A DNA stretch of 64,000 nucleotides from an uncultured Anaerolineae bacterium (GCA_937944445.1 CALDYP010000022.1:42800-106799); one strand, 5' to 3'; positions 43,494 to 53,041 are shown, counted from the first letter of the stretch. Notes: a model not told the origin generated them from the sequence alone. Numbers and translations: made by a program.

Positions 43494-44261
43494 TCACGGA
43501 CGGTTCGACTGAGCAAATTGGTCGCGGCGGTAGATTTCATCGGGGCGGCCGACGATGTGGCGCACTTCGGCGTCGCTCAGGAAGACAGGGCCGCCCAACG
43601 CTGCCGCGCTCAGGAAGATGCGCGCCCCCTTGACCGCCATCATCGTGATGTTGAGCACTTCCTGCGGGCTGCTGCCCAAGGCGATGAAGCCGTGATTTTC
43701 GATCAGGATCACGCGCGGCCAGACACCTTCTTCATCGCGGAAGGCGCGCACCGCCTGACGGATGGCATGCGCCAGCGGCAGGCCCGGGTCGGCGTAGGGC
43801 ACGTAGGCACTGCGCGGGCCGCACAGCACCGCCTCATCGGGGAAGGTGCGCCGCGCGGCGAAGTCGCGGGCGCGCGGGCTGCACAAGATCGACACAATCG
43901 GCGTGGGGTGCGTGTGGCCGATGAACGGCACGCCGCACTCGGCCAGCAGCAGCGCGTGAAAGCTGACCTCAATCGACGGGTCCGGGGCGGCGGGGTCGAC
44001 TTTAGCAGCGCGGGCGATCGCCTTCTGCTCGTCGAGCGAGGGCGGCGAGTCGGCCTCCAACATCGCAAGGATGGGGTCGAAACGCACCTGCACCAAGCCG
44101 CTCGGCTCCATCGTGTGCATCTGCTGGCCGCTAGCCTTGACGAGGAACGTCTCAGCGTCCACCCGCGCTGAGGTGTTGCCCTCGCCGATGATGACGAGGT
44201 CGCGCGCAGGGTCGCCCAGCGTGCGCGTCAACTGCCAAAGGGTCTCGCGTAGGTCGTTCAT
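43494..44261 (-). CDS. Class II aldolase/adducin family protein
   Basis: A 255-residue class II aldolase. It has GEGNTSARVD (the glycine loop with Glu in place of the usual Gly pair), KASGQQMHTM, the catalytic Glu region SIEVSFHALLL, zinc ligands in GHTHPTPI and the late His in IENHGFIALG. Its best relatives are the aldolase domains of RhaEW-type proteins, judging by EGNTSAR. GAGG lies before the ATG at 44261; a further in-frame ATG at 44309 is inside the hairpin region. It follows the rhaS-like gene across a terminator-like hairpin. Confidence 0.86.
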   Translation of the reverse strand: MNDLRETLWQLTRTLGDPARDLVIIGEGNTSARVDAETFLVKASGQQMHTMEPSGLVQVRFDPILAMLEADSPPSLDEQKAIARAAKVDPAAPDPSIEVSFHALLLAECGVPFIGHTHPTPIVSILCSPRARDFAARRTFPDEAVLCGPRSAYVPYADPGLPLAHAIRQAVRAFRDEEGVWPRVILIENHGFIALGSSPQEVLNITMMAVKGARIFLSAAALGGPVFLSDAEVRHIVGRPDEIYRRDQFAQSNRP

Positions 44262-44277
44262 GTCCGCCTCAAGAAAA

Positions 44278-44299
44278 GGGCAGGGGAACCCCCCTGCCC
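44278..44299 (-). terminator. Terminator-like hairpin after rhamnose-binding protein gene
   Basis: A perfect 9-bp stem GGGCAGGGG/CCCCTGCCC (44278-44286 and 44291-44299) closes a four-base loop. Reading the minus strand, it is followed at once by TTTTCTT. It should end part of the transcription after the binding-protein gene. Confidence 0.7.
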
Positions 44300-44313
44300 A
44301 CTTAGCCATACGG

Positions 44314-45456
44314 TTAGAAGTCGAAGTCGTTGATGTTCTCAGCGTTGAAGATGAACGGCGCGCCCAGCAGCACCTCCGAGCCGTTGACGATCATCAGCTC
44401 ACCGAGGCGGCCCGCCTCAACGCTCATCGCGCCCGGAACCAACGTGCCATCGACCACCGCGCGCATCACGTAGACCGCCGCATAGCCGAGGTCGATCGGG
44501 TTCCACAACACGACTGACTTCACACAGCCTGAGTTGACGTAAGGCTTCATCGCGTTGGGCGTCGCCAGACCAACTACCGCCACTTCGCCACACAGGCCGG
44601 CCTGCGTCACCGCATCCGCTGAGGACGGCGTAGCGACGCTCGTCATGCCAAAGATGCCGTCGATGTCGTCCCCGTACTTGTTCAGCAGGGTGGTCGCTTG
44701 GTTGAAGCTCAACACGCTGTCCTCTTGGGCTTCCAGCGTCTCAAGCCACGTCATGTTCGGGTAGCACTTGTTGGCGTAAGCCCACATCTCAGCGATCCAG
44801 CGGGCTTGGTTCGGCGTGGTGAAGGTGCTCGTGACGATGCCGAAGGAAGCGTCCTCGCCCTTCTCAGCAGCCAGCGCGTCGATCATCGCCTTGCCGATGC
44901 CGTTGAACTCAGCTTGGTTGACGAACCACGTGCGCGCGTCTGGCTCGCTGTTGGCGTCATAGCCCACGACGTGGACGCCGCTGCTCAGCGCGCGGCGCAG
45001 CACCGGCGAGATCGCCACTGGGTCGTTGGCGGCGAACAAGACGCCGTCCACGCCCTGCGCCAGATAGTTCTCGATGACCGTGATCTGGTCGTCGATGTTG
45101 GCCTCAGTCGGGCCGTCGGTGATGACCGTCACGTTGCCCAGCTCCTCAGCGGCCTGCTGCATGCCGAGCGCGGTCGCGTCGAAGTAGCCGATGCCGATCA
45201 ACTTGGGCACGTCAACCAGCGTGATCGGCTGGCCGGCCTTGTCGGGGGCGTTCTGCGCGAGGCCGCCGTCATACTCCGGCATCTCCATCTCCTCGCCTTC
45301 CATGTCCATCGCCATCTCTTCGCCCGGGCAGGCCAGCGGGTTCACCGGCAGGTCGTCCGCGCCGTCCCAGCGGCGTTCCTGTGCGCTCATCGGGGTGATG
45401 GCCACTGCCAGCACCAGCGTCATCCCAAGCCCCACTACCAAAGATTTTTTGTTCAT
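44314..45456 (-). CDS. rhaS: Rhamnose ABC transporter substrate-binding protein
   Basis: A 380-residue exported periplasmic-binding protein of the RbsB/RhaS type. The signal is MNKKSLVVGLGMTLVLAV. An unusual acidic, Met-rich stretch follows (CPGEEMAMDMEGEEMEMPEY). The sugar-binding fold starts at LIGIGYFDATALGMQQAAEE, with VIENYLAQGVDGVLFAAND. Start 45456 is chosen because GGAG lies nine bases before it; the in-frame ATG at 45471 overlaps that site. The assignment to rhamnose comes from context with rhaI, rhaB and rhaEW. AAACGAAA at 45492-45499 is just upstream. Confidence 0.85.
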   Translation of the reverse strand: MNKKSLVVGLGMTLVLAVAITPMSAQERRWDGADDLPVNPLACPGEEMAMDMEGEEMEMPEYDGGLAQNAPDKAGQPITLVDVPKLIGIGYFDATALGMQQAAEELGNVTVITDGPTEANIDDQITVIENYLAQGVDGVLFAANDPVAISPVLRRALSSGVHVVGYDANSEPDARTWFVNQAEFNGIGKAMIDALAAEKGEDASFGIVTSTFTTPNQARWIAEMWAYANKCYPNMTWLETLEAQEDSVLSFNQATTLLNKYGDDIDGIFGMTSVATPSSADAVTQAGLCGEVAVVGLATPNAMKPYVNSGCVKSVVLWNPIDLGYAAVYVMRAVVDGTLVPGAMSVEAGRLGELMIVNGSEVLLGAPFIFNAENINDFDF

Positions 45457-45491
45457 CGTTTTACACTCCATCAGGTTACTAGTTGCGGCTA

Positions 45492-45499
45492 AAACGAAA
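45492..45499 (+). promoter_or_regulatory. AAACGAAA motif upstream of rhaS
   Basis: An exact copy of the 8-mer seen at the 41931, 41941 and 53105 sites. It lies about 36 bases before the rhaS start in the 110-base gap between rhaS and the permease gene. Possible internal operator of the DeoR regulator; a single half-site, so weak. Confidence 0.35.
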
Positions 45500-45566
45500 C
45501 GTTGTAAGTTGGCTCTCTAAGGTTTGTGTGGTATCAGCGTGCTCCTTTCTGCCCGTTCAGGCGCTG

Positions 45567-46571
45567 CTAGCTTTTCTGGCGTTGGCCTTGAATGAAGTTG
45601 TTGACGAGGATCGCAAAGATCAGCACGAGGCCAATCACGATGATCGTGGCGTCTTGCGTCACCCCGTTCAACGCCAAGCCGTTTTTGAGCAACTGGATCA
45701 ACACCATCCCGATGACTGTGCCGGTGATGCTGCCCGTGCCACCGAAGATGCTCGTGCCACCCAAGACCACAGCCGCGATGACGTCGAGTTCCAGTCCGCT
45801 TCCCATATCTGAGCGCGTCGTCGTCACGCGCGAGACGAAGATCCACCCCGCCAACCCGGCCATGAACCCCGAGTAGCTGTAGATCAGCAGTTTGGCGCGG
45901 TCGACGTTCAAACCGCTGAAGCGCGCGCCCGTCTCGTTGTTGCCGATGGCGTAGAGCGTGCGCCCGAACGTCGTCCGCGCGAGGATCACCCATGAGACGA
46001 TGACGCCGACGATCAAAAACCAAATCTGCGTAGGCAGGCCCAAGAAGTCCCCTTGCCCGAGGGCGGTAAACCACTCCGGATAGCCGCGCACCGAGCGCCC
46101 CTCGCTGATGCCCTGCGCCAGCCCGCGGTAGAGCGCCAACGTCGCCAGCGTCATGATGAGCGGCGGCACGCCCACCCGCACGATGAACAACCCGTTGACG
46201 AAGCCGCACAGCGTTGCAATGGCCAGCGCTAACACAATCGCCAGCTCCAGCGGCAGCCCGAGCGTCTGCCAGCCGATGCCGATCATGATGGCCGTCAGCC
46301 CCAAGATCGACCCCACCGAGAGGTCAATCCCGCCCGTGATGATGATAAAAGTCATCGGCAGCGCCACCAAGCCAACCTCCACCAGCAGCCGCGCCTGCGT
46401 TAGCAAGTTGGAGGGCTGCAAGAAGCGATCCGTGTTGAGCGACAGCACGATCACGCTGACGACCAAGATCAAGAACAACACCCCCTCTTGGCTGAGCAGC
46501 GCGCCGCGGATGCGCACCACTAGCCCATCATCAGGCGCAGGTTGGAGCTTAGACTTCTCCTGTAGAGCCAT
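45567..46571 (-). CDS. rhaQ: Rhamnose ABC transporter permease (RhaQ-like)
   Basis: A 334-residue membrane subunit of the ribose/rhamnose (BPD_transp_2) family with about ten hydrophobic segments. It has PMTFIIITGGIDLSVGSILGL (core TGGIDLSVGSILGLT) and AIGNNETGARFSGLN, both family hallmarks, and VVLGGTSIFGGTGSITGT. It follows the other permease after 18 bases. Together they form the channel for the Rha importer. The gene name is by analogy with rhizobial rhaSTPQ; which permease is P or Q is arbitrary here. Confidence 0.85.
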   Translation of the reverse strand: MALQEKSKLQPAPDDGLVVRIRGALLSQEGVLFLILVVSVIVLSLNTDRFLQPSNLLTQARLLVEVGLVALPMTFIIITGGIDLSVGSILGLTAIMIGIGWQTLGLPLELAIVLALAIATLCGFVNGLFIVRVGVPPLIMTLATLALYRGLAQGISEGRSVRGYPEWFTALGQGDFLGLPTQIWFLIVGVIVSWVILARTTFGRTLYAIGNNETGARFSGLNVDRAKLLIYSYSGFMAGLAGWIFVSRVTTTRSDMGSGLELDVIAAVVLGGTSIFGGTGSITGTVIGMVLIQLLKNGLALNGVTQDATIIVIGLVLIFAILVNNFIQGQRQKS

Positions 46572-46589
46572 GGGCGTTCTCTCCTCAGT

Positions 46590-47999
46590 TTAGCGACGCT
46601 GCCGCCGACGCCGCAGCAAGTCCGCCAGCACCGTCACCAAGATCAGCAAGCCTTGCACCGCTTGCAGCCAAAACGGCGACACGTTGATGAACACCATCGC
46701 CGTGCGGATCACGTTCAGCAGGATGGCTGCAATCGCCGCCCCGACGACTGTGCCCGTGCCGCCCAAGATGCTCACGCCGCCCACCACCGCCGACGTGATG
46801 ATCGTCAGCTCAAGGTTGGGCGGGGGCGTGGCTTGGATGATCGTCAACTGCGTGGCGTAGAGCACACTAGCGATGCCGACGAACACGCCGTTCAGCACGA
46901 ACGCTTGGAACACGATCCGCTGTTCGTTGAGGCCGCTCAGGCGCGCCGCCTCTTTGTTGCCGCCCACCGCGTACATCGCGCGCCCCAGCCCGCTGTAGCG
47001 CATCCACAGCGCCACGACGATCGTCAGCACCACCATGAACCAGATCGGCATCGGAACGTTGAGCGGGCGCATCTGCGCGAGGAAGAAGCCCTGCGGCAGG
47101 TCAACCACGCGCGACCCTGCCGTCCAGATGAGCAGGATGCCCTTGATGATGCTCAGCATCCCCAACGTCACGACGATGGACGGGATGCGCATGTAGGCCA
47201 CGAAGAAGCCGTTCACCCCGCCAAAGAGCGCCCCCACGAACAGCGGGGCCAGCCACGCCAGCCAGATTTGGCCCGTGTCCGTGGCGAGCCGCCCGCTGAT
47301 GATCGCCAGCAGGCCCACCAGCGACCCCACCGAGATATCGATGTTGCCGGTGACGATCACCATCGTCATCCCCAGCGCCGCCACCGCGATGTAAGCGTGG
47401 CCTTGAATCACGTCTGAGAGGTTGCGCTCTGCGAGGAAGCGCGGGTTAGCGATGCCCACCACGATCACCAACAGGATAAGGCCAGCGGCCAGCACCATCT
47501 CTTGGTTGCTCAGCACGGCGCGCGGCGTGTAGTCGCGCTCAGCGGGCCGGCGCGGCACGGCCACCTGCGCCACCAGCGCCACGCACGCCCCCAACATCAA
47601 CCAGAAGCCCACGCTCATGCTGCTCAGATAGTCCGCCGACGTTTCCAAATACTGTCGGAAGAAGATCACGTAGTACGTCAGGCCAACAAACCCGCACACG
47701 GCCAGCAGCAGCGCGATTACCCGTTCATGGCGCGGGCTGAGCAGGTTCCACACGCCCAGCAGCAGCGCCCCTAACCCGGCAAACGGCAGCATCACCAACC
47801 CGTTGACCGCAAGGCCAAACTCGTTGTTGCCGCGCCCGCCCGTCAGCGTCGCGATGTCGGACGGGCCGCGCTCGGGCTGCACGACGAACGGCAGCACGTA
47901 ATATGAAATCAGGATGAGCGCGGCCAGCGCCACCCCGATGAAGTGGCTCAGGCGCAGCGTAACCGATGTTTTCTGCTTGACTAACGTGGCTGTGGTCAT
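46590..47999 (-). CDS. rhaP: Rhamnose ABC transporter permease (RhaP-like)
   Basis: A 469-residue permease of the same family, longer than usual because of an N-terminal extension of about 150 residues with four extra membrane segments. The standard part starts near NQEMVLAAGLILLV and holds VTGNIDISVGSLVGLLA, VGGNKEAARLSGLNEQ and VVGGVSILGGTGTVVGA. ATGA overlap with the ATPase gene (47996-47999) shows coupling. It forms the heteromeric channel with the 45567 protein. Confidence 0.85.
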   Translation of the reverse strand: MTTATLVKQKTSVTLRLSHFIGVALAALILISYYVLPFVVQPERGPSDIATLTGGRGNNEFGLAVNGLVMLPFAGLGALLLGVWNLLSPRHERVIALLLAVCGFVGLTYYVIFFRQYLETSADYLSSMSVGFWLMLGACVALVAQVAVPRRPAERDYTPRAVLSNQEMVLAAGLILLVIVVGIANPRFLAERNLSDVIQGHAYIAVAALGMTMVIVTGNIDISVGSLVGLLAIISGRLATDTGQIWLAWLAPLFVGALFGGVNGFFVAYMRIPSIVVTLGMLSIIKGILLIWTAGSRVVDLPQGFFLAQMRPLNVPMPIWFMVVLTIVVALWMRYSGLGRAMYAVGGNKEAARLSGLNEQRIVFQAFVLNGVFVGIASVLYATQLTIIQATPPPNLELTIITSAVVGGVSILGGTGTVVGAAIAAILLNVIRTAMVFINVSPFWLQAVQGLLILVTVLADLLRRRRQRR

Positions 48000-49531
48000 A
48001 TCGCCGCGGCCTCCTTCTCTGCCAGCGGTTCGCTGCTCATCATGGCAGCGGCAATGCGCTCTTGGGTCGCCTCGGCGCGGTCGAACTCAGCCACAATGCG
48101 CCCCTCGCGCATGACAAGGATTCGGTCGCTCATCCCCAACACCTCCGGCAGTTCGCTGGAGATCATCAGGATGCCCAAGCCCGTCTCAGCTGCGAGTTGG
48201 CTCATCAGGCGGTGAATCTCGCTCTTCGCGCCCACGTCCACGCCGCGCGTCGGCTCGTCCATGATGAGGAGGCGCGGGCGACTAGCCATCCACTTGCTGA
48301 CGACGACCTTCTGTTGGTTGCCACCGCTCAGCTTGTTGACGACCTGCTCCGGCCCCGTCGCGCGGATCCCAAGCTGCTGAATGGCCTCCAGCGCCATGAT
48401 CTTCTCTTTGCCGGGCTGCAAGAAGCCCAAGCGCGACACTTTCGACAGCACGGCCATTGTGCTGTTCTCGCGCAGCGTCATCGCTTTGACTAAGCCCTGC
48501 TGCCCGCGATCCTCCGGCACGTAGGCGATGCCGTGCGCGACGGCGTCCGCCGGGCGGCGAATCTTGACCGGACGCCCATCGATGAGGATTTCGCCGCGAT
48601 CCGCTTGCAGCGTGCCGAAGATGAGCTGCGCTGTCTCGCTGCGCCCGCTGCCCACCAGCCCAGCAATCCCGACGATCTCGCCCGCGCGCACGTGGAACGA
48701 CACGCCGCGCGTGTGCGGCTCGCGCCACAGATCACGCACCTCCAGCACCACCTCGCCGATCTGCGCTGGCATCTTGGGGAACAAGTCCTCGATCGTGCGC
48801 CCGACCATCATGTTGATCAAGTCGCCCTCGGTCACGTCGGCTACGGGGCGCGTGTCCACGTAGCTGCCATCGCGCAGCACCGTCACGCGGTCAGCCAGCT
48901 CGAACACCTCTTGCAGGCGGTGGCTGATGTAGACGATCCCTACGCCGCGCGCCCGCAGCAGCCGCACGATCCCGAACAACTGCTCCACGTCGGCCTCGGT
49001 CAGGGCGGCGGTCGGCTCGTCCATGATCAGGATGCGCGCGTTGAGCGAGAGCGCCTTAGCGATCTCCACGCGCTGGCGGTTGCCCACGTTGAGCGCCCCG
49101 ACGCGGCTGCGCACGTTCATATCGTGGATGTTCAACTCGGTGAGGATGGCGCGGGCGCGCGCTTCCATCGTCGGCCAGTCGATGAGGCTGAACGGGCCGA
49201 AGCGGCGGCGCGGCGCGTGCCCCATGAAGATGTTCTCGGCTACAGTCAGCTCAGGGTACAAGCCCAACTCTTGATAGATCGTGGCGATGCCGCGGCGCTG
49301 CGCGTCGTTGGGGCTGCTAAACTGGACTGGCTGGCCGTCCAGCGTCATCGTACCGCTATCAGGTTGGTAGACCCCGCTAATGACCTTGATCAACGTCGAT
49401 TTGCCCGCGCCGTTCTCACCGAGCAGCGCGTGCACCTCGCCCGGGCGCACGTCGAAGCGCACGCCGCGCAGGGCGTGCACCCCCGGGAAGCGCTTCTCGA
49501 TGTCGCGTAGGACTAGGATCGGCTCAGTCAT
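47996..49531 (-). CDS. rhaT: Rhamnose ABC transporter ATP-binding protein (double domain)
   Basis: A 511-residue fused ATPase of the RbsA/MglA/RhaT type. The first ABC domain has Walker A GENGAGKST (about 38), LNVGNRQRVEIAKAL and LIMDEPTAALTE. The second has a degenerate Walker A region GLVGSGRSET (about 290), LSGGNQQKVVVSKWM and LIMDEPTRGVD. Asymmetric sites are normal for this family. Its start overlaps the rhaB stop by eight bases. It energises sugar uptake. Confidence 0.92.
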   Translation of the reverse strand: MTEPILVLRDIEKRFPGVHALRGVRFDVRPGEVHALLGENGAGKSTLIKVISGVYQPDSGTMTLDGQPVQFSSPNDAQRRGIATIYQELGLYPELTVAENIFMGHAPRRRFGPFSLIDWPTMEARARAILTELNIHDMNVRSRVGALNVGNRQRVEIAKALSLNARILIMDEPTAALTEADVEQLFGIVRLLRARGVGIVYISHRLQEVFELADRVTVLRDGSYVDTRPVADVTEGDLINMMVGRTIEDLFPKMPAQIGEVVLEVRDLWREPHTRGVSFHVRAGEIVGIAGLVGSGRSETAQLIFGTLQADRGEILIDGRPVKIRRPADAVAHGIAYVPEDRGQQGLVKAMTLRENSTMAVLSKVSRLGFLQPGKEKIMALEAIQQLGIRATGPEQVVNKLSGGNQQKVVVSKWMASRPRLLIMDEPTRGVDVGAKSEIHRLMSQLAAETGLGILMISSELPEVLGMSDRILVMREGRIVAEFDRAEATQERIAAAMMSSEPLAEKEAAAI

Positions 49532-50972
49532 TCGTCTTCCCTTCCAGCAGCGCCAAGAAGCGCGAGTAGTGCGCGTCCCAGTCCGCGGCGCGCTGCGGCT
49601 GATAGGTGTGCGTGATCATCGACTGCGCCAGCAGCGCGCGCGCGTCGCTCAAGCTGCCCAGCTCGCCCAGCGCCATGAGCTGCACGATGGCGTTGCCGAG
49701 CGCGGTCGCCTCGACTGGCCCGGCATACACCGGACGATTCACCGCGTCGGCGGTCATCTGGCACAGCACCGCGTTCTGAGACCCGCCGCCGATGATGTGC
49801 AGGCAGTCCACCGGTTGACCGCTCACCTCGATCAGGTGCTCCAGCGTGTGGCGATACTTGTAGGCCAGCCCCGCGTAGATCGCAGCCATGATCTGCGCCT
49901 CGGTCTCAGGGATGGGCTGGCCGTGCTCGGCGCAGTAGGCGCGCACGCGGGATGGCATGTCACCGGGCGGGTAGAAGCGCGCGTCGTCAGGGTCGATCAG
50001 CGAGCGGAAGGGGTCGACGCTCTGCGCCATCTGCGCCAGCTCATCGTAGCCGTAGCGCCGCCCTTGATCGTCCCACGTCTCGCGGCACTGCTGCACGAGC
50101 CACAGCCCCATGATGTTGCGCAGGAAGCGGAACTTGCCGCCGACGCCGCCCTCATTGGTCAAATTCGCATGGAACGACGCCTCGTTGATGATCGGCGCGT
50201 CCAGCTCCAGCCCCATCAAGCTCCACGTGCCGCTGCTGATGTAGGCGTAGTGGGCAGTCGTCGTCGGGACGGCTACCACCGCGCTGCCCGTGTCGTGGCA
50301 GGCGGGCGCGTAGACCGGCGTGCCGTCGTACTCGCCGAGGCGCGTGCCGGGCGGCACGATCGGCGTCAGCAGGTGCGTCGGGATGCCCATCGCCTTCAGC
50401 AGCTCCAAGTCCCACGTGTTCAGGCGCGGGTTGAAGATCTGCATCGTCGTGGCCATCGTGAACTCGCACGACTTGGCCCCGCTCAGCCAGTAGTTGAACA
50501 AGTCCGCGATGGTGAGCATGGTCGCGGCAGCGTCGAGCAGCGGGCTGCCCTCAGCCACCAGCGCCACGAGGCGGTTGAGGCCGTTGGGGGCCATGAACTG
50601 AATGCCAGTGCGCTCGAAGATGTCGCGGCGCGGCATGAACTGATCGAGCATTGCGAGGCCGCGCTCGCTGCTCGCGTCGCGGTAGTGGATCGGGTTGGCC
50701 AGCAGATGCCCGCTGCGATCCAACAGCGCAAAGTCCACCCCCCAACTGTCCACGCCGATGGAGCGCGTGTCTCGAGCGCGCAGCTTGAGGCCTTCTTGGA
50801 TTTCATGCCACAGGCGCAGCACATCCCAGTAGAGCCGCCCGTGCGCGCTCACCGGGGTGTTGACGAAGCGGTTGAGTTCGGTCAGCGTCAAGCGTTGACC
50901 GTCAAAGCCCACCTGAATCACCCGCCCCGACGACGCGCCGAGGTCAATCGCCACCACTTGCACCGCGTTCAT
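49524..50972 (-). CDS. rhaB: Rhamnulokinase
   Basis: A 482-residue FGGY-family kinase that phosphorylates L-rhamnulose at C1. It has the ATPase fold starts VVAIDLGASSGRV and GVDSWGVDFALLD, rhamnulokinase-like NPIHYRDASSERG and MATTMQIFNP, then HDTGSAVVAVP, SSGTWSLMGLEL and GGGSQNAVLCQM. The ATG at 50972 has TGAGG four bases before it and lies five bases past the rhaEW stop; an in-frame GTG at 50981 is a lesser choice. Substrate assignment is supported by rhaI and rhaEW on either side. Confidence 0.93.
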   Translation of the reverse strand: MNAVQVVAIDLGASSGRVIQVGFDGQRLTLTELNRFVNTPVSAHGRLYWDVLRLWHEIQEGLKLRARDTRSIGVDSWGVDFALLDRSGHLLANPIHYRDASSERGLAMLDQFMPRRDIFERTGIQFMAPNGLNRLVALVAEGSPLLDAAATMLTIADLFNYWLSGAKSCEFTMATTMQIFNPRLNTWDLELLKAMGIPTHLLTPIVPPGTRLGEYDGTPVYAPACHDTGSAVVAVPTTTAHYAYISSGTWSLMGLELDAPIINEASFHANLTNEGGVGGKFRFLRNIMGLWLVQQCRETWDDQGRRYGYDELAQMAQSVDPFRSLIDPDDARFYPPGDMPSRVRAYCAEHGQPIPETEAQIMAAIYAGLAYKYRHTLEHLIEVSGQPVDCLHIIGGGSQNAVLCQMTADAVNRPVYAGPVEATALGNAIVQLMALGELGSLSDARALLAQSMITHTYQPQRAADWDAHYSRFLALLEGKTND

Positions 50973-50977
50973 CGGCC

Positions 50978-53041
50978 TCACCTCACATAGGCGGCGCTCA
51001 CCCCGCCGTCAACAGTCAACACCGCACCGGTCGTCTTGGCGCTGCGCGGCCCCGCGAGGAAGGCAATCGCCTCCGCTACGTCCTCCGGCAAGATCTCCAC
51101 TTTGAGCACGTTGCGCTGGCGGTAGAAGTCGTTCAGATCTTCCACCTTGACGCCGTACTGCCGCGCGCGCGCTTCTTTCCATTCGCTGTCCCAGATGCTG
51201 CTGCCTTGAATGACCGCATCCGGCAGGACGCTGTTCACGCGCACGCCCACACTGCCCAGCTCGTCGGCGAGGCTGCGCGCGAGGTGCAGCTCAGCGGCTT
51301 TCGCACTGGCATAGGCCACTGCACCCTTGCCGGGCGCGACGCTGTTCTTGCTGGCGACGAACACCATGCTGCCGCCGATGCCCTGCTGTTTGAACACGCG
51401 CGCCGCCTCACGAGCGAACAAAAAGTAGCCCGTCGCCAAGATGTCTAGGTTACGCTGCCACATCTCAAGCGTCGTGTCCTCGACGTTCGCACCGCCGGCG
51501 ATACCCGCGTTGTTCACCAGCACATCGATCCCGCCGTACTGGAGGATCGCCTCGCGGAAGGCATTCTGCACGTCGGCCTCTTTGGTGACGTCCGCGCGGA
51601 CGAAGTGCGCGCGGCGGTAGCCATATTTCGCGCGCAGGTCAGCGGCCACCTTCTCACCGCCCTCGGCGTTGATGTCTACAACCACCACGTGCGCGCCGTC
51701 GCGGGCCACCCGCCACGCCGTCGCTCGCCCGATGCCGCTGGCCGCGCCGGTGATCATCACCACCTTGCCCGCGAAGTCGCCATCCGGCGGCCTGAGCTTG
51801 AGCTTGTACAGCTCCAGCGGCCAGTATTCGATGTCGTAGGCCTCTTTAGGGGTGAGCGGGTTGAAGCCGCCCAGCGCCTCGCTGCCGCCCAGCACCGCCA
51901 CCGCGCGATGATACAACTGGCGGCTCACGTCGGCGTTGGTGCTGTCCTTGCCGGTGTTGACCATGCCGAGGCCGGGGATGAGGATCACGCGCGGGGCGGG
52001 GTCGCCCATCTCGTCGCCGGGTTCCTTGTTCGCCTCGAAGTATTGAGCGTAACGCTCGACGTAGTCGGCAATCCCCGCCTTGAGCCGCTCCTTGAGGGCG
52101 TCCACGCCGTCAGCGGGCTGCCACGCCACGAACAGCGGCTGCCGCTTGGTGTGGACGAGGTGATCGGGGCAGGCCACCCCCTCTTGGCTGAGCGTGGGCG
52201 TCTTCTCGCTGCCCACCATGTCCAGCACGGCCGGGTCGTCGTCCGTCAGCAGGACGGCATGCCGCCGCGCGCTGACCGCCCCGCGGATAGTCGGCAGCAC
52301 CTGCGCCAGCACGTCCTGCCGCTCGGTGGCGCTCAACGGGGGGACTTTTAACGCGCCGAACACGCGCTTGCTGCGCATCTGCTCGGCGATGTAGTCTTCT
52401 GCCTCTTGGACGATGCGGATCGTGTTCTCGTAGCAGGTGCGCGCGTCGTCCGCCCATGTCACCAGCCCATGCTTGCCCATCACCACGCACTCGATAGTGG
52501 GGTTTTGCTGCACCCTCTCGCCGATCCACTTGCTGAGGGTGAAGCCGGGTCGGATGTAGGGCACGTAGGCCATGCGGTCGCCGTAGACGGCGCGGGCGGC
52601 AGCCTCGGGGTCGGGCGCGCACATCAGGCTGATGACCGCGTCCGGGTGGGTATGGTCAACGTGTTTGAAGGGCACAAAGGCATGCAGCAGCGTCTCGATG
52701 CTCTGGCGCGGGCGGCCCGGCTCAAAGGCCGTGCGCGAGAGGTACTCGATCATCGCCTCGTCGCTCATCGCCTCGCGCTGCTGAAGCGGGCGGATTTCCT
52801 CCATGCGCAGCAGCGCAAACTGCGGCGCGGTGATCGTCAGCACGTCCGAGCCGGAGGCTTTCACCGCCAACACCTCGACCTCACGCCCCATGTGATCCGT
52901 CAGCATCAGCTTGGCCGAGGTGTTGCCGCCGTAGATGTTCACCAACGCGCGGTCACGCCCGAGTAGGTTGCTGCGGTAAACCAGTCCATCAAGGTCAGGC
53001 AGCGCCTGCGCGTCGGCGTCGTTCCATAGGTTTTGTGGCAT
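50978..53041 (-). CDS. rhaEW: Bifunctional rhamnulose-1-P aldolase / lactaldehyde dehydrogenase
   Basis: A 687-residue fusion. The N-terminal part (about 1-410) is a class II aldolase domain: GGNTSAKLML, VKASGSDVLTI, zinc ligands in DHTHPDAVISL and MGKHGLVTWAD. It should split L-rhamnulose-1-P into DHAP and L-lactaldehyde. The C-terminal part (about 430-687) is a short-chain dehydrogenase: MITGAASGIGRATAW, NNAGIAGG, catalytic YASAK and VNSVLPDAV. It should oxidise lactaldehyde to lactate with NAD. RhaEW fusions are known in Bacillus and Chloroflexus rhamnose regulons. It is the first gene of a long operon with a strong promoter. Confidence 0.93.
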   Translation of the reverse strand: MPQNLWNDADAQALPDLDGLVYRSNLLGRDRALVNIYGGNTSAKLMLTDHMGREVEVLAVKASGSDVLTITAPQFALLRMEEIRPLQQREAMSDEAMIEYLSRTAFEPGRPRQSIETLLHAFVPFKHVDHTHPDAVISLMCAPDPEAAARAVYGDRMAYVPYIRPGFTLSKWIGERVQQNPTIECVVMGKHGLVTWADDARTCYENTIRIVQEAEDYIAEQMRSKRVFGALKVPPLSATERQDVLAQVLPTIRGAVSARRHAVLLTDDDPAVLDMVGSEKTPTLSQEGVACPDHLVHTKRQPLFVAWQPADGVDALKERLKAGIADYVERYAQYFEANKEPGDEMGDPAPRVILIPGLGMVNTGKDSTNADVSRQLYHRAVAVLGGSEALGGFNPLTPKEAYDIEYWPLELYKLKLRPPDGDFAGKVVMITGAASGIGRATAWRVARDGAHVVVVDINAEGGEKVAADLRAKYGYRRAHFVRADVTKEADVQNAFREAILQYGGIDVLVNNAGIAGGANVEDTTLEMWQRNLDILATGYFLFAREAARVFKQQGIGGSMVFVASKNSVAPGKGAVAYASAKAAELHLARSLADELGSVGVRVNSVLPDAVIQGSSIWDSEWKEARARQYGVKVEDLNDFYRQRNVLKVEILPEDVAEAIAFLAGPRSAKTTGAVLTVDGGVSAAYVR

